A stretch of 64,000 nt of DNA from Clostridia bacterium (GTDB lineage: Bacteria; Bacillota; Clostridia; TANB77; CAG-508): positions 322,606 to 386,605 of the forward strand of contig JAFWHH010000008.1 of NCBI GenBank assembly GCA_017512025.1, given 5' to 3'. The notes beneath the pieces were generated by a model. That model searched no databases and was not told the DNA's origin. It saw only the letters and a list, made by a program, of their open reading frames with translations. A program made the translations under genes and the position numbers. This document shows positions 7,679 to 15,764 of the stretch, in pieces (position 1 is the stretch's first letter; each line of letters begins with the position of its first letter).

Positions 7679-7756
7679 ACAAAAATCGACAATAAAAAAA
7701 GTATCTTAAAATCTATTTTGATGCGAAAAAACTATATATATTAAAAAAATCTTCAT

Positions 7757-7850
7757 TTGACTTATAAGTTAAACTGTACTATAATAAGATTGGTTCATAT
7801 GATGACAAAGATTTGCCGGAGGTATGCGGTCACATACCTCTATTTTTTTA
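7757..7850 (+). ncRNA. solitary antitoxin-like RNA 3 with its promoter
   Basis: TTGACT (7757-7762), 17-bp spacer, TATAAT (7780-7785) drive a short RNA that carries GGTTCATATGATGACAAAG, a close relative of the antitoxin 1 pairing segment. It ends in GAGGTATG-CGGTCA-CATACCTC (7819-7840) plus a T run. The order of parts equals the two antitoxin RNAs, but no toxin ORF faces it. By the rule of loci 1 and 2 its target should begin near TCATCATATGAACC and have the terminator loop UGACCG. It lies just upstream of the aspS T-box promoter. Confidence 0.65.
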
Positions 7851-7874
7851 TTTTAATTAATAATCCACATAATA

Positions 7875-7903
7875 TTGACAAATAATATATTTTTTAGTAC
7901 AAT
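7875..7903 (+). promoter_or_regulatory. aspS promoter
   Basis: TTGACA (7875-7880), 17-bp spacer, TACAAT (7898-7903). It is followed by the T-box leader. Confidence 0.85.
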
Positions 7904-7911
7904 AAATGGCA

Positions 7912-8121
7912 TGTTAATAATTGCTGTGAAGATGACGAGCAATTAGAAGGAACTAAAAGAGATTAAAGGTGTTGCGCTGAAAGCCTTTATTAGAATACCC
8001 TAATTGATTAACACATTGGAGCAATATTTTTAATTAAGGAAAGACTTTTAGAGTTTTTCGAAGCCGGGTGGCACCACGAAGATATTATTCGTCCCTGCAT
8101 TTATGCAGTGGACGATTTTTG
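7912..8121 (+). promoter_or_regulatory. T-box leader of aspS
   Basis: The T-box sequence GGGTGGCACCACG (8067-8079) is followed by the terminator TCGTCC-CTGCAT...GGACGATTTTT (8090-8120). Uncharged tRNA-Asp should bind and prevent termination. A GAC triplet at 7934-7936 (GATGACGAGCAA) is a possible specifier codon for Asp, but I could not fold stem I with certainty. Confidence 0.9.
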
Positions 8122-8180
8122 TTTATATGCAATCCATTGCACGAAAATGTTTTTAATTTTTGGAAGGAGAAGATTTTATT

Positions 8181-9941
8181 ATGAATCCAAACATTTACAG
8201 AACTCATAACTGCGGTGAACTTCGTATTTCAGATGTTGGTAAAGAAGTTAAAGTTGCAGGATTTGTTGAGACAATACGTGATTTAGGTGGTTTAGTTTTC
8301 CTAGATATACGTGATATGTACGGTATTACACAAGTTGTTACTTCAGGAGTAACAGACGCAGTTGATTTTGCATCTCATATTCCAATTGAATCAACTGTAA
8401 CAGTATCTGGTACTGTTAGAAAAAGAGATGAAGAAACTTATAACCCAAAGATTCCAACTGGTGAAGTTGAAGTTGTTATAAGTGATATTAAAGTTCTTGG
8501 AAAAAGAACTAAAAACTTACCTTTTGAGGTTAATGTTAATCAAGATGTTAGAGAAGATTTACGTCTTCAATACAGATTCTTAGATTTAAGAGGTAAGAAA
8601 TTACAAGATAATTTAAAATTAAGAGCTGAAGTTCTACAATACTTAAGATCTCAAATGATTGAACAAGGATTTTTAGAGGTACAAACTCCTATCCTTACTT
8701 CTTCATCACCAGAAGGTGCAAGAGATTATTTAGTACCAAGTAGAGTTCATCCTGGTAAGTTCTATGCTTTACCACAAGCTCCACAACAATTTAAACAATT
8801 ATTAATGGTATCTGGTATTGATAAATACTTCCAAATAGCACCATGCTTTAGAGATGAAGATGCTAGAGCTGATCGTGCTCCTGGTGAGTTCTATCAATTA
8901 GATATGGAAATGGCTTACGCTACACAAGAAGATGTATTTAGTGTTATTGAACCAGTTGTTTATAATACATTTACTAAATTCTCTGATAAGAAAGTAGCTG
9001 CTTACCCATTCCCTAGAATTCCATATAAAGAAGCTATGCTTAAATATGGATGTGATAAGCCAGACTTAAGAAACCCACTTATTATTATAGATTTATCTGA
9101 ATTCTTTAATAAGTGTACATTTAAACCATTCCAAAATACTACTGTTAGAGCTATCAAGATTCATGGTCAACAATCTAAAGGATTCCATGAAAAAATGCTA
9201 GCTTTTGCACAAGGTATTGGTATGGGTGGACTTGGATATTTAGAAGTTCAAGAAGATATGTCTTACAAAGGACCTATCGATAAATTTATTCCAGATGAAT
9301 TAAAAGTTGAACTTAAGGATTTAGCTGGATTAGAAGTTGATGATACAATATTCTTTATTGCAGATAATGAAAAGAAAGCTACTGAATTTGCTTGCCAAAT
9401 CAGAACTGAACTTGCTAAGAGATTAGATTTAATAGATGATAGCTTATATCAATTCTGTTGGATTACTGATTTCCCAATGTATGAGCTTGATGATCGTGGA
9501 GAGCTTGCTTTCTGTCACAATCCATTCTCTATGCCATCAGGTGGTTTAGAAGCATTAGAGACTAAAGCTCCACTTGATATTACTGCTGATCAATATGATA
9601 TCGTATGTAATGGTATTGAGTTATCTTCAGGAGCTGTTCGTAATCATGATCCAAAGATTATGGAGAAAGCTTTTGAAATAGTTGGATATGGTAAAGATGT
9701 TATTGAAGAGAAATTTGCTGCTTTATATAATGCATTCCAATTTGGCGCTCCACCACATGCTGGTATTGCACCTGGTGTTGATAGAATGATAATGCTTCTT
9801 ACTGGAGCAGATACAATTAGAGATGTTATTGCATTCCCTATGAACAGCAAAGCTCAAGACTTAATGATGGGGGCTCCTGGTAATGTTACTAAGGAACAAC
9901 TTGAAGATGTTCACATTAAACTAGATTTACCAAAAGAATAA
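8181..9941 (+). CDS. aspS: aspartyl-tRNA synthetase
   Basis: This class II synthetase charges tRNA-Asp. It has 586 residues from ATG 8181, which follows GGAAGGAG at good spacing; the frame stays open seven codons further upstream but without a better start. The N-terminal OB-fold anticodon-binding domain is at about 1-110. The bacterial insertion (GAD) domain lies in the middle, and class II motif 2 is seen as FRDEDARADRAPGEFYQLDMEM. The C-terminal motif 3 region is GAPPHAGIAPGVDRMIMLL. It is controlled by the T-box upstream and terminates at a perfect hairpin. Confidence 0.97.
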   Translation: MNPNIYRTHNCGELRISDVGKEVKVAGFVETIRDLGGLVFLDIRDMYGITQVVTSGVTDAVDFASHIPIESTVTVSGTVRKRDEETYNPKIPTGEVEVVISDIKVLGKRTKNLPFEVNVNQDVREDLRLQYRFLDLRGKKLQDNLKLRAEVLQYLRSQMIEQGFLEVQTPILTSSSPEGARDYLVPSRVHPGKFYALPQAPQQFKQLLMVSGIDKYFQIAPCFRDEDARADRAPGEFYQLDMEMAYATQEDVFSVIEPVVYNTFTKFSDKKVAAYPFPRIPYKEAMLKYGCDKPDLRNPLIIIDLSEFFNKCTFKPFQNTTVRAIKIHGQQSKGFHEKMLAFAQGIGMGGLGYLEVQEDMSYKGPIDKFIPDELKVELKDLAGLEVDDTIFFIADNEKKATEFACQIRTELAKRLDLIDDSLYQFCWITDFPMYELDDRGELAFCHNPFSMPSGGLEALETKAPLDITADQYDIVCNGIELSSGAVRNHDPKIMEKAFEIVGYGKDVIEEKFAALYNAFQFGAPPHAGIAPGVDRMIMLLTGADTIRDVIAFPMNSKAQDLMMGAPGNVTKEQLEDVHIKLDLPKE

Positions 9942-9977
9942 TATATAGTTACAATATATATTATTTATAATCTATAA

Positions 9978-10009
9978 AAATACGCTTACACAAGTAAGCG
10001 TATTTTTTA
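9978..10009 (+). terminator. terminator of aspS
   Basis: The stem AATACGCTTAC / GTAAGCGTATT with loop ACAA is followed by a T run. It lies between convergent genes and could act on both strands. Confidence 0.9.
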
Positions 10010-10041
10010 TTTTATTATTATATTTTGTTATTATTTGTTAT

Positions 10042-12021
10042 TTAACCATCATACTCAATATTAACCCAGCCACTTCCATCATCTGCTTCTACACTTGTAG
10101 TTTCTCCAAATATTTCAACTTCTTCAGCCTCCACAGATTTTTTGGGGCTTCTTATTCCCGGTATTATTGCTATAGATTCCAATCTTTCTGTTGATCCATT
10201 ATTAGTTGATGAATGATATTCTCCTGATTCTATTTTCTCTTTAAGTGCCTCTTTAGTTATCTTTATAAATCCATCTGTATCATTCCATATGTAGTATTCT
10301 ACATTATCTTTTCCTTTAACATAAATTAAAGGTACGATTTTCGTTCTATCTCCAACTTTTTGGTATATTTTATGTGTAACACCAATAGAGTATCCTGGCA
10401 TGATTCCACTTATCTCTTTTAACCAAGCCAATGTTCCTTTTTCGCCGCTTTTAAGTATATAAACCATGTTCATTATACAGTTTAATAATAGTAAATCATC
10501 GCCTTCGTGTCCTTTGATTAAACACTTTATGACTTCATTTATAAAATCCACCATGCTGGATCCATCATGACTTTCTTTTACTGCCTTGGCAAATTTATCC
10601 ATAATATCTGGATTATTATCTAACACCTTTAATATTGCTTTGTAATCTATGCTTCCGTCTTCTCTTCTATAATCATCAATATCAAATGTAAAACTATTCT
10701 TTCTTCTATATTGTTCATATATTATATCATTGCCTTTTCTTTGTTCTCCATGTTCATCATAAAAGATGTTATCTTCTTTTAAATACTCGTTATTTCCCAT
10801 TACTTGATATAGATAATTTGGCTCTAATCCTAGTCTTGTTCTTGATAAATCTGATCCAAAGAACCAGTTTGGTCTTTCATGATTTGGTGCATTTGTTCCA
10901 TCTGCCACCCAAGGATTTCCTTCTTCATCAAAGAATAAAACGAATTGATGTCTTTTTCTTCCAACAACATAAGCATCATACCCAGCCATTGATAATAGTT
11001 CTCTCATTGCACTTGACCATGTATGACATGTGACTGCATTATTCTCTTCGTTTATATCTTCTGTTCTATGATGATTAATTATATCTTTTATTTTTTGATT
11101 ATCTTGGCTCCATGAAAACGCTATTGTATTATATACAAGTTCATTGTTTAAGTTAATGTATAAGTGATAGCTTAATGGTCTTCCAGATTTTTTTTGTTCT
11201 TCTACCGATTTCTCATATACTCTTTCTAAAATGCTATAATACTCTTTTTCTTTATCTTCATCCGGTATTGAATAACCATATGATTGTTCATATTCTTCCG
11301 TGTCAATACCCTCTTCATATGATTCAATTCCATCTTCATTGAATCTTTCTATTGTGCGTATTATTGATGCATTTACATTTATTCTCTCATTAAAATTCAC
11401 TTTTCCGTATATAATTATATCAATTACGCCGTCAATAACATCTAAATCTTCTATATTTTTATGCTCTGCCATATCATGAACTAATTCTTTAACCTTCTCT
11501 TTGTCATTTAATATAGCAAGCGCTCTAGATAATTTCTTTCTATATTCATCTGAATCTGTTGCCAATCTATCTTTTCTTTCTATTGTTTCTTGATATTCAC
11601 TTTCATATATACTCAAATCAATAGGAACATCCTTTTCATGATTTATCAAGAATTGATAGCTCTCTTTTACTCTTTCTACTTCATCCAAAGATAGATAATA
11701 TCCCATTTTATACATCATTATTGATGTTAAAAATATTGATAATGCATATTCTAATCTTGTTTTATAGTATAATTTCTCATTATCTACAAATCCTTTGGCT
11801 CTTTTCTTTATATTTCCTATCATATCCTTACCAGGAGTTATTGGCGCAGTATATTTGTATGGATTTCTTGGTAAGTTAGCTCCACCAATTACAACTTCAT
11901 CGTATGTATTTTGATTATTAATTGCATCAATTACAACAAATAAGTTCTTTATAGCCGGTAAATTATGTCCATTGTTTACATTATTCTCTTTAAAGAACTG
12001 CTTTATCAATTCGATATCCAT
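10042..12021 (-). CDS. transglutaminase-like cysteine protein, cytoplasmic, unknown role
   Basis: The product has 659 residues. ATG 12021 follows AAGGAGG; the longer frame begins with TTG inside that ribosome binding site. A transglutaminase-type triad is visible: Cys332 in AVTCHTWSSAM, His358 in RKRHQFVLF and Asp374 in PWVADGT. No signal peptide or TM segment was found. The rest (N-terminal 300 residues, C-terminal 250) matches nothing I know. It has its own promoter (TTTACA 12078-12083, TATAAT 12055-12060). The next gene upstream on the strand, an HExxH protein, may be functionally related. Protease, peptidoglycan or protein-modifying activity is all possible. Confidence 0.7.
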   Translation of the reverse strand: MDIELIKQFFKENNVNNGHNLPAIKNLFVVIDAINNQNTYDEVVIGGANLPRNPYKYTAPITPGKDMIGNIKKRAKGFVDNEKLYYKTRLEYALSIFLTSIMMYKMGYYLSLDEVERVKESYQFLINHEKDVPIDLSIYESEYQETIERKDRLATDSDEYRKKLSRALAILNDKEKVKELVHDMAEHKNIEDLDVIDGVIDIIIYGKVNFNERINVNASIIRTIERFNEDGIESYEEGIDTEEYEQSYGYSIPDEDKEKEYYSILERVYEKSVEEQKKSGRPLSYHLYINLNNELVYNTIAFSWSQDNQKIKDIINHHRTEDINEENNAVTCHTWSSAMRELLSMAGYDAYVVGRKRHQFVLFFDEEGNPWVADGTNAPNHERPNWFFGSDLSRTRLGLEPNYLYQVMGNNEYLKEDNIFYDEHGEQRKGNDIIYEQYRRKNSFTFDIDDYRREDGSIDYKAILKVLDNNPDIMDKFAKAVKESHDGSSMVDFINEVIKCLIKGHEGDDLLLLNCIMNMVYILKSGEKGTLAWLKEISGIMPGYSIGVTHKIYQKVGDRTKIVPLIYVKGKDNVEYYIWNDTDGFIKITKEALKEKIESGEYHSSTNNGSTERLESIAIIPGIRSPKKSVEAEEVEIFGETTSVEADDGSGWVNIEYDG

Positions 12022-12054
12022 TATATTACCATACCTCCTTAACAATTGCCTTAT

Positions 12055-12083
12055 ATTATATCACAATTCACACATTATGTAAA
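12055..12083 (-). promoter_or_regulatory. promoter of the transglutaminase-like gene
   Basis: TTTACA (12078-12083), 17-bp spacer, TATAAT (12055-12060) on the minus strand. Confidence 0.8.
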
Positions 12084-12121
12084 GTTGTGTTTCTTGAGTA
12101 TGCCTAGACATTATAGTAGCC

Positions 12122-12155
12122 AAAAGAGAGACTTAAAACAGTCTCTCTTTTTATT
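12122..12155 (-). terminator. terminator of the HExxH gene
   Basis: The stem AAAGAGAGAC / GTCTCTCTTT has T runs on both sides. It lies after the stop codon of the gene at 12173. Confidence 0.85.
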
Positions 12156-12172
12156 ATGTATTTATTTTATTA

Positions 12173-13114
12173 CTATTTCTCAATATCATCACTTGGTGCA
12201 TAATAAGATATAATGTATCCTTCATGCGCACTTTTATGGTTTAGCTTTTTCATTCTTAAATACTCTTCTGCTGAAATTGGTAATCCATGTTTTAGTCTAT
12301 CTGAAAACTTCGGTAATGCCTTGCTTGCTGTATCAAATGATTCATCAAGATTTTCTGAGAACCATTCTACATATTCTGGATCTATCATTTCGTATTTTCT
12401 TAATGCTTTTGCATATTTGTGTAATGGTGATCTTACCTCACCTGCATCTGTTATATCATATCCCATTGCTGCTGCTTTATGTTTGTTTATTGCCATGTAT
12501 TTTTGTAAGTGTGGGAATAAATCATCAAATCCTTTTATCAATGAATGTGCTACAGTGTATGATTGTATTTCTGCATCTCTTTCATGTACCACGTTATAAC
12601 CAAATCTTTTATCTCTATATGTTTTCCAACGTATTAATCCATCGTATGCTTTATCATCTCCATTCATTTGTACTGAATAAAGTATATTAGCATTAAATAG
12701 TGGATTGACTCCTGCTAAGATTTGTCTCTTTTCTGGTATTTCATCTATTCTATCTGCATCTGAATCTTTATTTTGGACAGCATGAGTTAATTCATGTAAT
12801 ATTACTCTTGCTGCTTCTATATATTTAAATGTTCCTTTCTCAACACTAGTAAACTCACTTGGTAATAATCCACATATTTCATCTAAATATGAATTCATTA
12901 CATCGCTATCAACAGATATTGTGTGTCTGAATGTATTGTATGCTGAACATGATTTTTTATCAGGAATTGATTCAAACTCAATATCTGTAACATATTTTTC
13001 TAGTCCATGGTGTTTTGAAAAAACATCAACTATTCTTCTATAAAAGTCCTCATCTATTGGTCTTTTGTTGGTTGCATAATCAAATATAATTATATTTCTT
13101 AGCTCATTTACCAT
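12173..13114 (-). CDS. putative zinc metallopeptidase (HExxH), cytoplasmic
   Basis: The product has 313 residues. HELTH at 107-111 (ARVILHELTHAVQ) gives the two zinc histidines and the catalytic glutamate. Glu178 or Glu182 in NVVHERDAEIQSY is a plausible third ligand, as in gluzincins. No signal peptide or TM was found, so it should act in the cytoplasm unless it is exported by another route. Its family is not recognised beyond the motif. The ATG follows AGGAG. Its promoter is TTTACA (13190-13195), TATAAT (13167-13172), and a perfect GGGATATCCC palindrome lies in the leader (13140-13149). It is separated from the transglutaminase-like gene by a terminator. Confidence 0.65.
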   Translation of the reverse strand: MVNELRNIIIFDYATNKRPIDEDFYRRIVDVFSKHHGLEKYVTDIEFESIPDKKSCSAYNTFRHTISVDSDVMNSYLDEICGLLPSEFTSVEKGTFKYIEAARVILHELTHAVQNKDSDADRIDEIPEKRQILAGVNPLFNANILYSVQMNGDDKAYDGLIRWKTYRDKRFGYNVVHERDAEIQSYTVAHSLIKGFDDLFPHLQKYMAINKHKAAAMGYDITDAGEVRSPLHKYAKALRKYEMIDPEYVEWFSENLDESFDTASKALPKFSDRLKHGLPISAEEYLRMKKLNHKSAHEGYIISYYAPSDDIEK

Positions 13115-13166
13115 ATCTTTTTCTCCTATTAATAAAATCGGGATATCCCCTCCAATGATGTCTTAT

Positions 13167-13195
13167 ATTATATCATGGAATATTTATTATGTAAA
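13167..13195 (-). promoter_or_regulatory. promoter of the HExxH gene
   Basis: TTTACA (13190-13195), 17-bp spacer, TATAAT (13167-13172) on the minus strand. It is divergent from the promoter at 13214-13242. Confidence 0.8.
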
Positions 13196-13213
13196 GCAAT
13201 ATGTACATAAATA

Positions 13214-13300
13214 TTGGCATATTCGAAAAAAGGTGTTATAATGCTCTTATTCGGTCAAGACCGATTCATCAAATACTAGAATGAACTACAGTGTTTGATG
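13214..13300 (+). promoter_or_regulatory. promoter and structured leader of the 13337 gene
   Basis: TTGGCA (13214-13219), 17-bp spacer, TATAAT (13237-13242). The stem CGGTC-AAGACCG lies at 13252-13263, within a few bases of the expected start. A second stem is CATCAAA (13267-13273) with TTTGATG (13294-13300). Confidence 0.75.
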
Positions 13301-13336
13301 TAGAAAAAGTGTTCAACAATTGATTGGAGGTATCGT

Positions 13337-13891
13337 ATGGCAAGCGATGAGCTCATCCGGAGACTTATTGGAGAAATATCTGGTCTTCGGCAAGATTTGC
13401 AAACCTTAATCTATGAGCTTCAACAAGACAGAGAGAGCAAAGTTACTGCTCCCTCTCCGCCCCATGAGCCTATTGACACTCGTGAAGAGATGAGTAATCA
13501 CGACATCTGCAATAGACTCGCAGTGTTTCTTCATTACTACCATATGGTACGTGAAGAATCAAAAAAGCGAAAGATTCGCTTAAATAGTCTCGGTCGAAAT
13601 AGTTTGTTTGCTATTATGTATCAGGCATACTGTCCTAACGATTATGACAGAATTATTTGCCATAATGGTAACATGCAGACTACTCTCGAAAAGAACTTCA
13701 ACGACAGAATGCATTACCACTTTAATTTGAGACTTAACCAGAATAAGACTTTGATACCCTACTTCGAAGTTGATTTTGATAAGCTCACAAAGGAGCATGT
13801 GGCTAACGCATTTATTGTTGATCTTGAAGGATGCAGAGACTACGTTGCGTACCCATCTTTCGTCCAGGTTATCCATGACATTCTTAGTTGA
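13337..13891 (+). CDS. hypothetical protein, higher-GC cassette gene
   Basis: This protein of 184 residues is unrecognised. The N-terminal 35 residues look like a short amphipathic coiled coil (LIRRLIGEISGLRQDLQTLIYELQ). A proline-rich linker and an alpha/beta-type domain with several His and Tyr follow. There is no TM. The ATG follows TGGAGG. It is probably cotranscribed with the 74-residue gene at 13982, with a 90-bp gap. Codon use is clearly richer in G and C than that of the flanking genes. The function is unknown. Confidence 0.75.
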   Translation: MASDELIRRLIGEISGLRQDLQTLIYELQQDRESKVTAPSPPHEPIDTREEMSNHDICNRLAVFLHYYHMVREESKKRKIRLNSLGRNSLFAIMYQAYCPNDYDRIICHNGNMQTTLEKNFNDRMHYHFNLRLNQNKTLIPYFEVDFDKLTKEHVANAFIVDLEGCRDYVAYPSFVQVIHDILS

Positions 13892-13981
13892 CAACACGAA
13901 AAGACATATCCCCTTCATTATACGCAAGATGATTCGACCAAATCATCGATTCTTATGTTGCACAATGTGCAGGAGGTTTAT

Positions 13982-14206
13982 ATGGACTATGTATTCGAAC
14001 AGAGGTCTGGTGATACAGTTTTGAAGCTGCTTGTCACCAACCCGCAGACAACGGATGGCGGCGTACTTCACGCTACCAAGATTGCTCACTTCAATGGTTT
14101 TGACAACAGCTGTAAGCCTGTCTATTCTCCGTGTGAGCCGTGTGATTTTATTGCTGGCGGTGGTCCTTGGACACTTACTGAGTTCAAAGGCATACTGAAG
14201 AAATGA
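13982..14206 (+). CDS. small protein, paralogue of 14353 gene
   Basis: The product has 74 residues from ATG 13982, which follows CAGGAGG; the frame is open nine codons further upstream without a ribosome binding site. It ends in DFIAGGGPWTLTEFKGIL. The neighbour at 14353 ends in EFMAGGAPWTMEEYKGDL, so both belong to one small family with the signature F-x-AGG-x-PWT-x-x-E-[FY]-KG. Both also share the central pattern T/G-K-I/V-x-x-x-FD-x-N. It contains two Cys in SPCEPCDF, absent from the paralogue. It is higher in GC than the genome background. The function is unknown. Confidence 0.8.
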   Translation: MDYVFEQRSGDTVLKLLVTNPQTTDGGVLHATKIAHFNGFDNSCKPVYSPCEPCDFIAGGGPWTLTEFKGILKK

Positions 14207-14226
14207 CGATAAAACACACCCTATTT

Positions 14227-14262
14227 CGGGAGCTGCACTACATGTGCAGCTCCTTTGTTTTA
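14227..14262 (+). terminator. terminator after the 13982 gene
   Basis: The stem GGAGCTGCAC / GTGCAGCTCC around TACAT is followed by TTTGTTTT. The T run merges into the -35 of the next promoter. Confidence 0.9.
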
Positions 14263-14339
14263 CAATTTTATGTAAATATGCTATAATTAATCAGATGTTC
14301 CAAATGGTCATCGTAAATAAATTCATAGCGCTATAGCGC
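14259..14339 (+). promoter_or_regulatory. promoter and leader of the 14353 gene
   Basis: TTTACA (14259-14264), 17-bp spacer with TTTATGTAAA, TATAAT (14282-14287). The perfect palindrome GCGCTATAGCGC (14328-14339) directly precedes the AGGAGG site and could mask it. Confidence 0.75.
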
Positions 14340-14352
14340 AGGAGGAAAGATC

Positions 14353-14580
14353 ATGAAGAAACAGTATATGCTCACAATGGCGACCTCAAGTAACTCCACG
14401 CTCTATGTTATCCTGGAAGAGCCGCAGATTAAGGACGGCTACGTAACAGGTACGAAGGTTGGAAGGCTCCTTAACTTCGACATCAACGGTCAGCCCGTGT
14501 TTGAGGGTACCGAAAAAATCGAGTTCATGGCTGGGGGCGCTCCTTGGACAATGGAGGAATACAAAGGTGATCTGATCTAA
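14353..14580 (+). CDS. small protein, paralogue of 13982 gene
   Basis: The product has 75 residues; the ATG follows AGGAGG. It probably forms a small beta-rich fold: the chain alternates short hydrophobic strands (LYVILEE, TKVGRLLNFDI). The C-terminal AGGAPWTMEEYKG matches its neighbour. It has its own promoter and its own terminator, so it is a one-gene cassette. No TM and no signal peptide were found. The function is unknown. Confidence 0.8.
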   Translation: MKKQYMLTMATSSNSTLYVILEEPQIKDGYVTGTKVGRLLNFDINGQPVFEGTEKIEFMAGGAPWTMEEYKGDLI

Positions 14581-14583
14581 TTC

Positions 14584-14622
14584 AAAAGCCGAGCTCACTC
14601 TTTTGTGTGCTCGGCTATATTC
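14584..14622 (+). terminator. terminator of the 14353 gene
   Basis: The stem AGCCGAGC...GCTCGGCT has a loop of about 13 nt and is followed by ATATTC. The T run is weak, but the stem is strong. Confidence 0.7.
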
Positions 14623-15324
14623 TTAATTATTCAAATCTACTTTCTCTTCAATCTCTTTTTTCATCTTTTCAAATCTTTCTTGGATTTCTTTTGATTCTTT
14701 TTCAACTTTTTCTTCAACATTTTTTTGAAAGTCTGATTTTTCATATTTATTTTGGTTACTTGAATTACTATTTGAATTAGATTTATTCTCTAATTCGTTT
14801 ACTTTATTTTGTAATTCATCTATTTGTTTTTGTTGATCATCAACCGTATTATTAACTTCGTTTACTGTATTGTTTTCAATAGTGTTTTCTACTGTATTTA
14901 CTATATTATTATCAGTAGTATTATTATTTTTCTTTTCTCCTAAATCTCTTACTAATAGAATTATTAAAATTGTAATTATAGTAATTATTGCTCCAATTAA
15001 TAAAAGTACAAATAATTTAGCTAATATACCAGATGATTTCTTTGGCTCTGGATTATAGCTTTCATTTTTATCAACTGTTTCATTTTGAGTAGTATTTTCT
15101 ACTATAGGATTTACTTTGCTTGTAGCATCATCACTATTTAATAAATCATCCACACTTATACCAAAGAAGTTTGCCATTTGCACAAGCTTATCCATATCTG
15201 GTGTTGATACACCAAGTTCCCATTTAGATACTGTTTGTCTTGTTACATCTATTTCATTTGCAAATTCTTCTTGTGATAGTCCCTTTGATTTTCTTAATCT
15301 CATAAGATTTTCACTAAAACTCAT
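14623..15324 (-). CDS. XRE-family regulator anchored in the membrane
   Basis: The product has 233 residues. The N-terminal helix-turn-helix (about 6-60, LRKSKGLSQEEFANEIDVTRQTVSKWE) belongs to the XRE/HTH_3 family. A linker, one TM helix at about 104-127 (LFVLLLIGAIITIITILIILL), an Asn/Thr-rich linker and a C-terminal Lys/Glu-rich coiled coil follow. If the HTH is cytoplasmic, the coiled coil lies outside the cell. Such proteins may link an extracytoplasmic signal to transcription; the target is unknown. The ATG follows AAGGAG. It lies among higher-GC cassettes but has the AT-rich codon use of the host. Confidence 0.8.
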   Translation of the reverse strand: MSFSENLMRLRKSKGLSQEEFANEIDVTRQTVSKWELGVSTPDMDKLVQMANFFGISVDDLLNSDDATSKVNPIVENTTQNETVDKNESYNPEPKKSSGILAKLFVLLLIGAIITIITILIILLVRDLGEKKNNNTTDNNIVNTVENTIENNTVNEVNNTVDDQQKQIDELQNKVNELENKSNSNSNSSNQNKYEKSDFQKNVEEKVEKESKEIQERFEKMKKEIEEKVDLNN

Positions 15325-15414
15325 AATTATTCTCCTTAATCAATATTATTATTTCTATTTAATTATACATTAAATACAAAATATGAGCAACGTAATAAAA
15401 AGTAAATCTTTAAA

Positions 15415-15464
15415 TTGACATGACAATATCAAGGTGATAATATTTAGCTAGACATTTCGTGTCT
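15415..15464 (+). promoter_or_regulatory. promoter and 5' hairpin of the 15505 gene
   Basis: TTGACA (15415-15420), 17-bp spacer, TAATAT (15438-15443). The stem AGACA-TTTCG-TGTCT (15450-15464) begins about where transcription should start. Confidence 0.8.
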
Positions 15465-15504
15465 TGAACCATATGCCCTATTCCAAGAGAAGGAGGTACC
15501 CGCA

Positions 15505-15714
15505 ATGTATATCCGCTTTGATCTCCATGACATTCTTGAGGCTGGTAAGCAGATGTGCAAAGACTTCATGCGCAGCCTTGGGGCCTCGACAGGGTCCCAG
15601 ACAGGTGTCCCGGGTAAGACTAGAAATCCGACAAGAGCAAGTCAGTATCCTGGGAAGAACAATTATCACAAGAGACAGAAACCGAACACCAAAGGGCCGA
15701 AAAGAAGACGCTAA
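15505..15714 (+). CDS. small basic protein, higher-GC cassette gene
   Basis: The product has 69 residues. The ATG follows AAGGAGG with a near-ideal gap. The first 25 residues are helical (DLHDILEAGKQMCKDFMRSL). The rest is Arg/Lys/Pro-rich, ends PKRRR, and is likely disordered, perhaps nucleic-acid binding. A tight promoter with a 5' stem and a strong terminator support it as a real gene. Overlapping frames exist on both strands but have no ribosome binding site. It matches no family I know. Confidence 0.7.
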   Translation: MYIRFDLHDILEAGKQMCKDFMRSLGASTGSQTGVPGKTRNPTRASQYPGKNNYHKRQKPNTKGPKRRR

Positions 15715-15729
15715 TAACGTCTATGGTTC

Positions 15730-15764
15730 AAGAAGGGCACCTCGTTATGAGGTGCCCTTCTACC
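15730..15764 (+). terminator. terminator of the 15505 gene
   Basis: A perfect stem AGGGCACCTC / GAGGTGCCCT with loop GTTAT, followed by TCTACCTTATTT. Confidence 0.85.
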
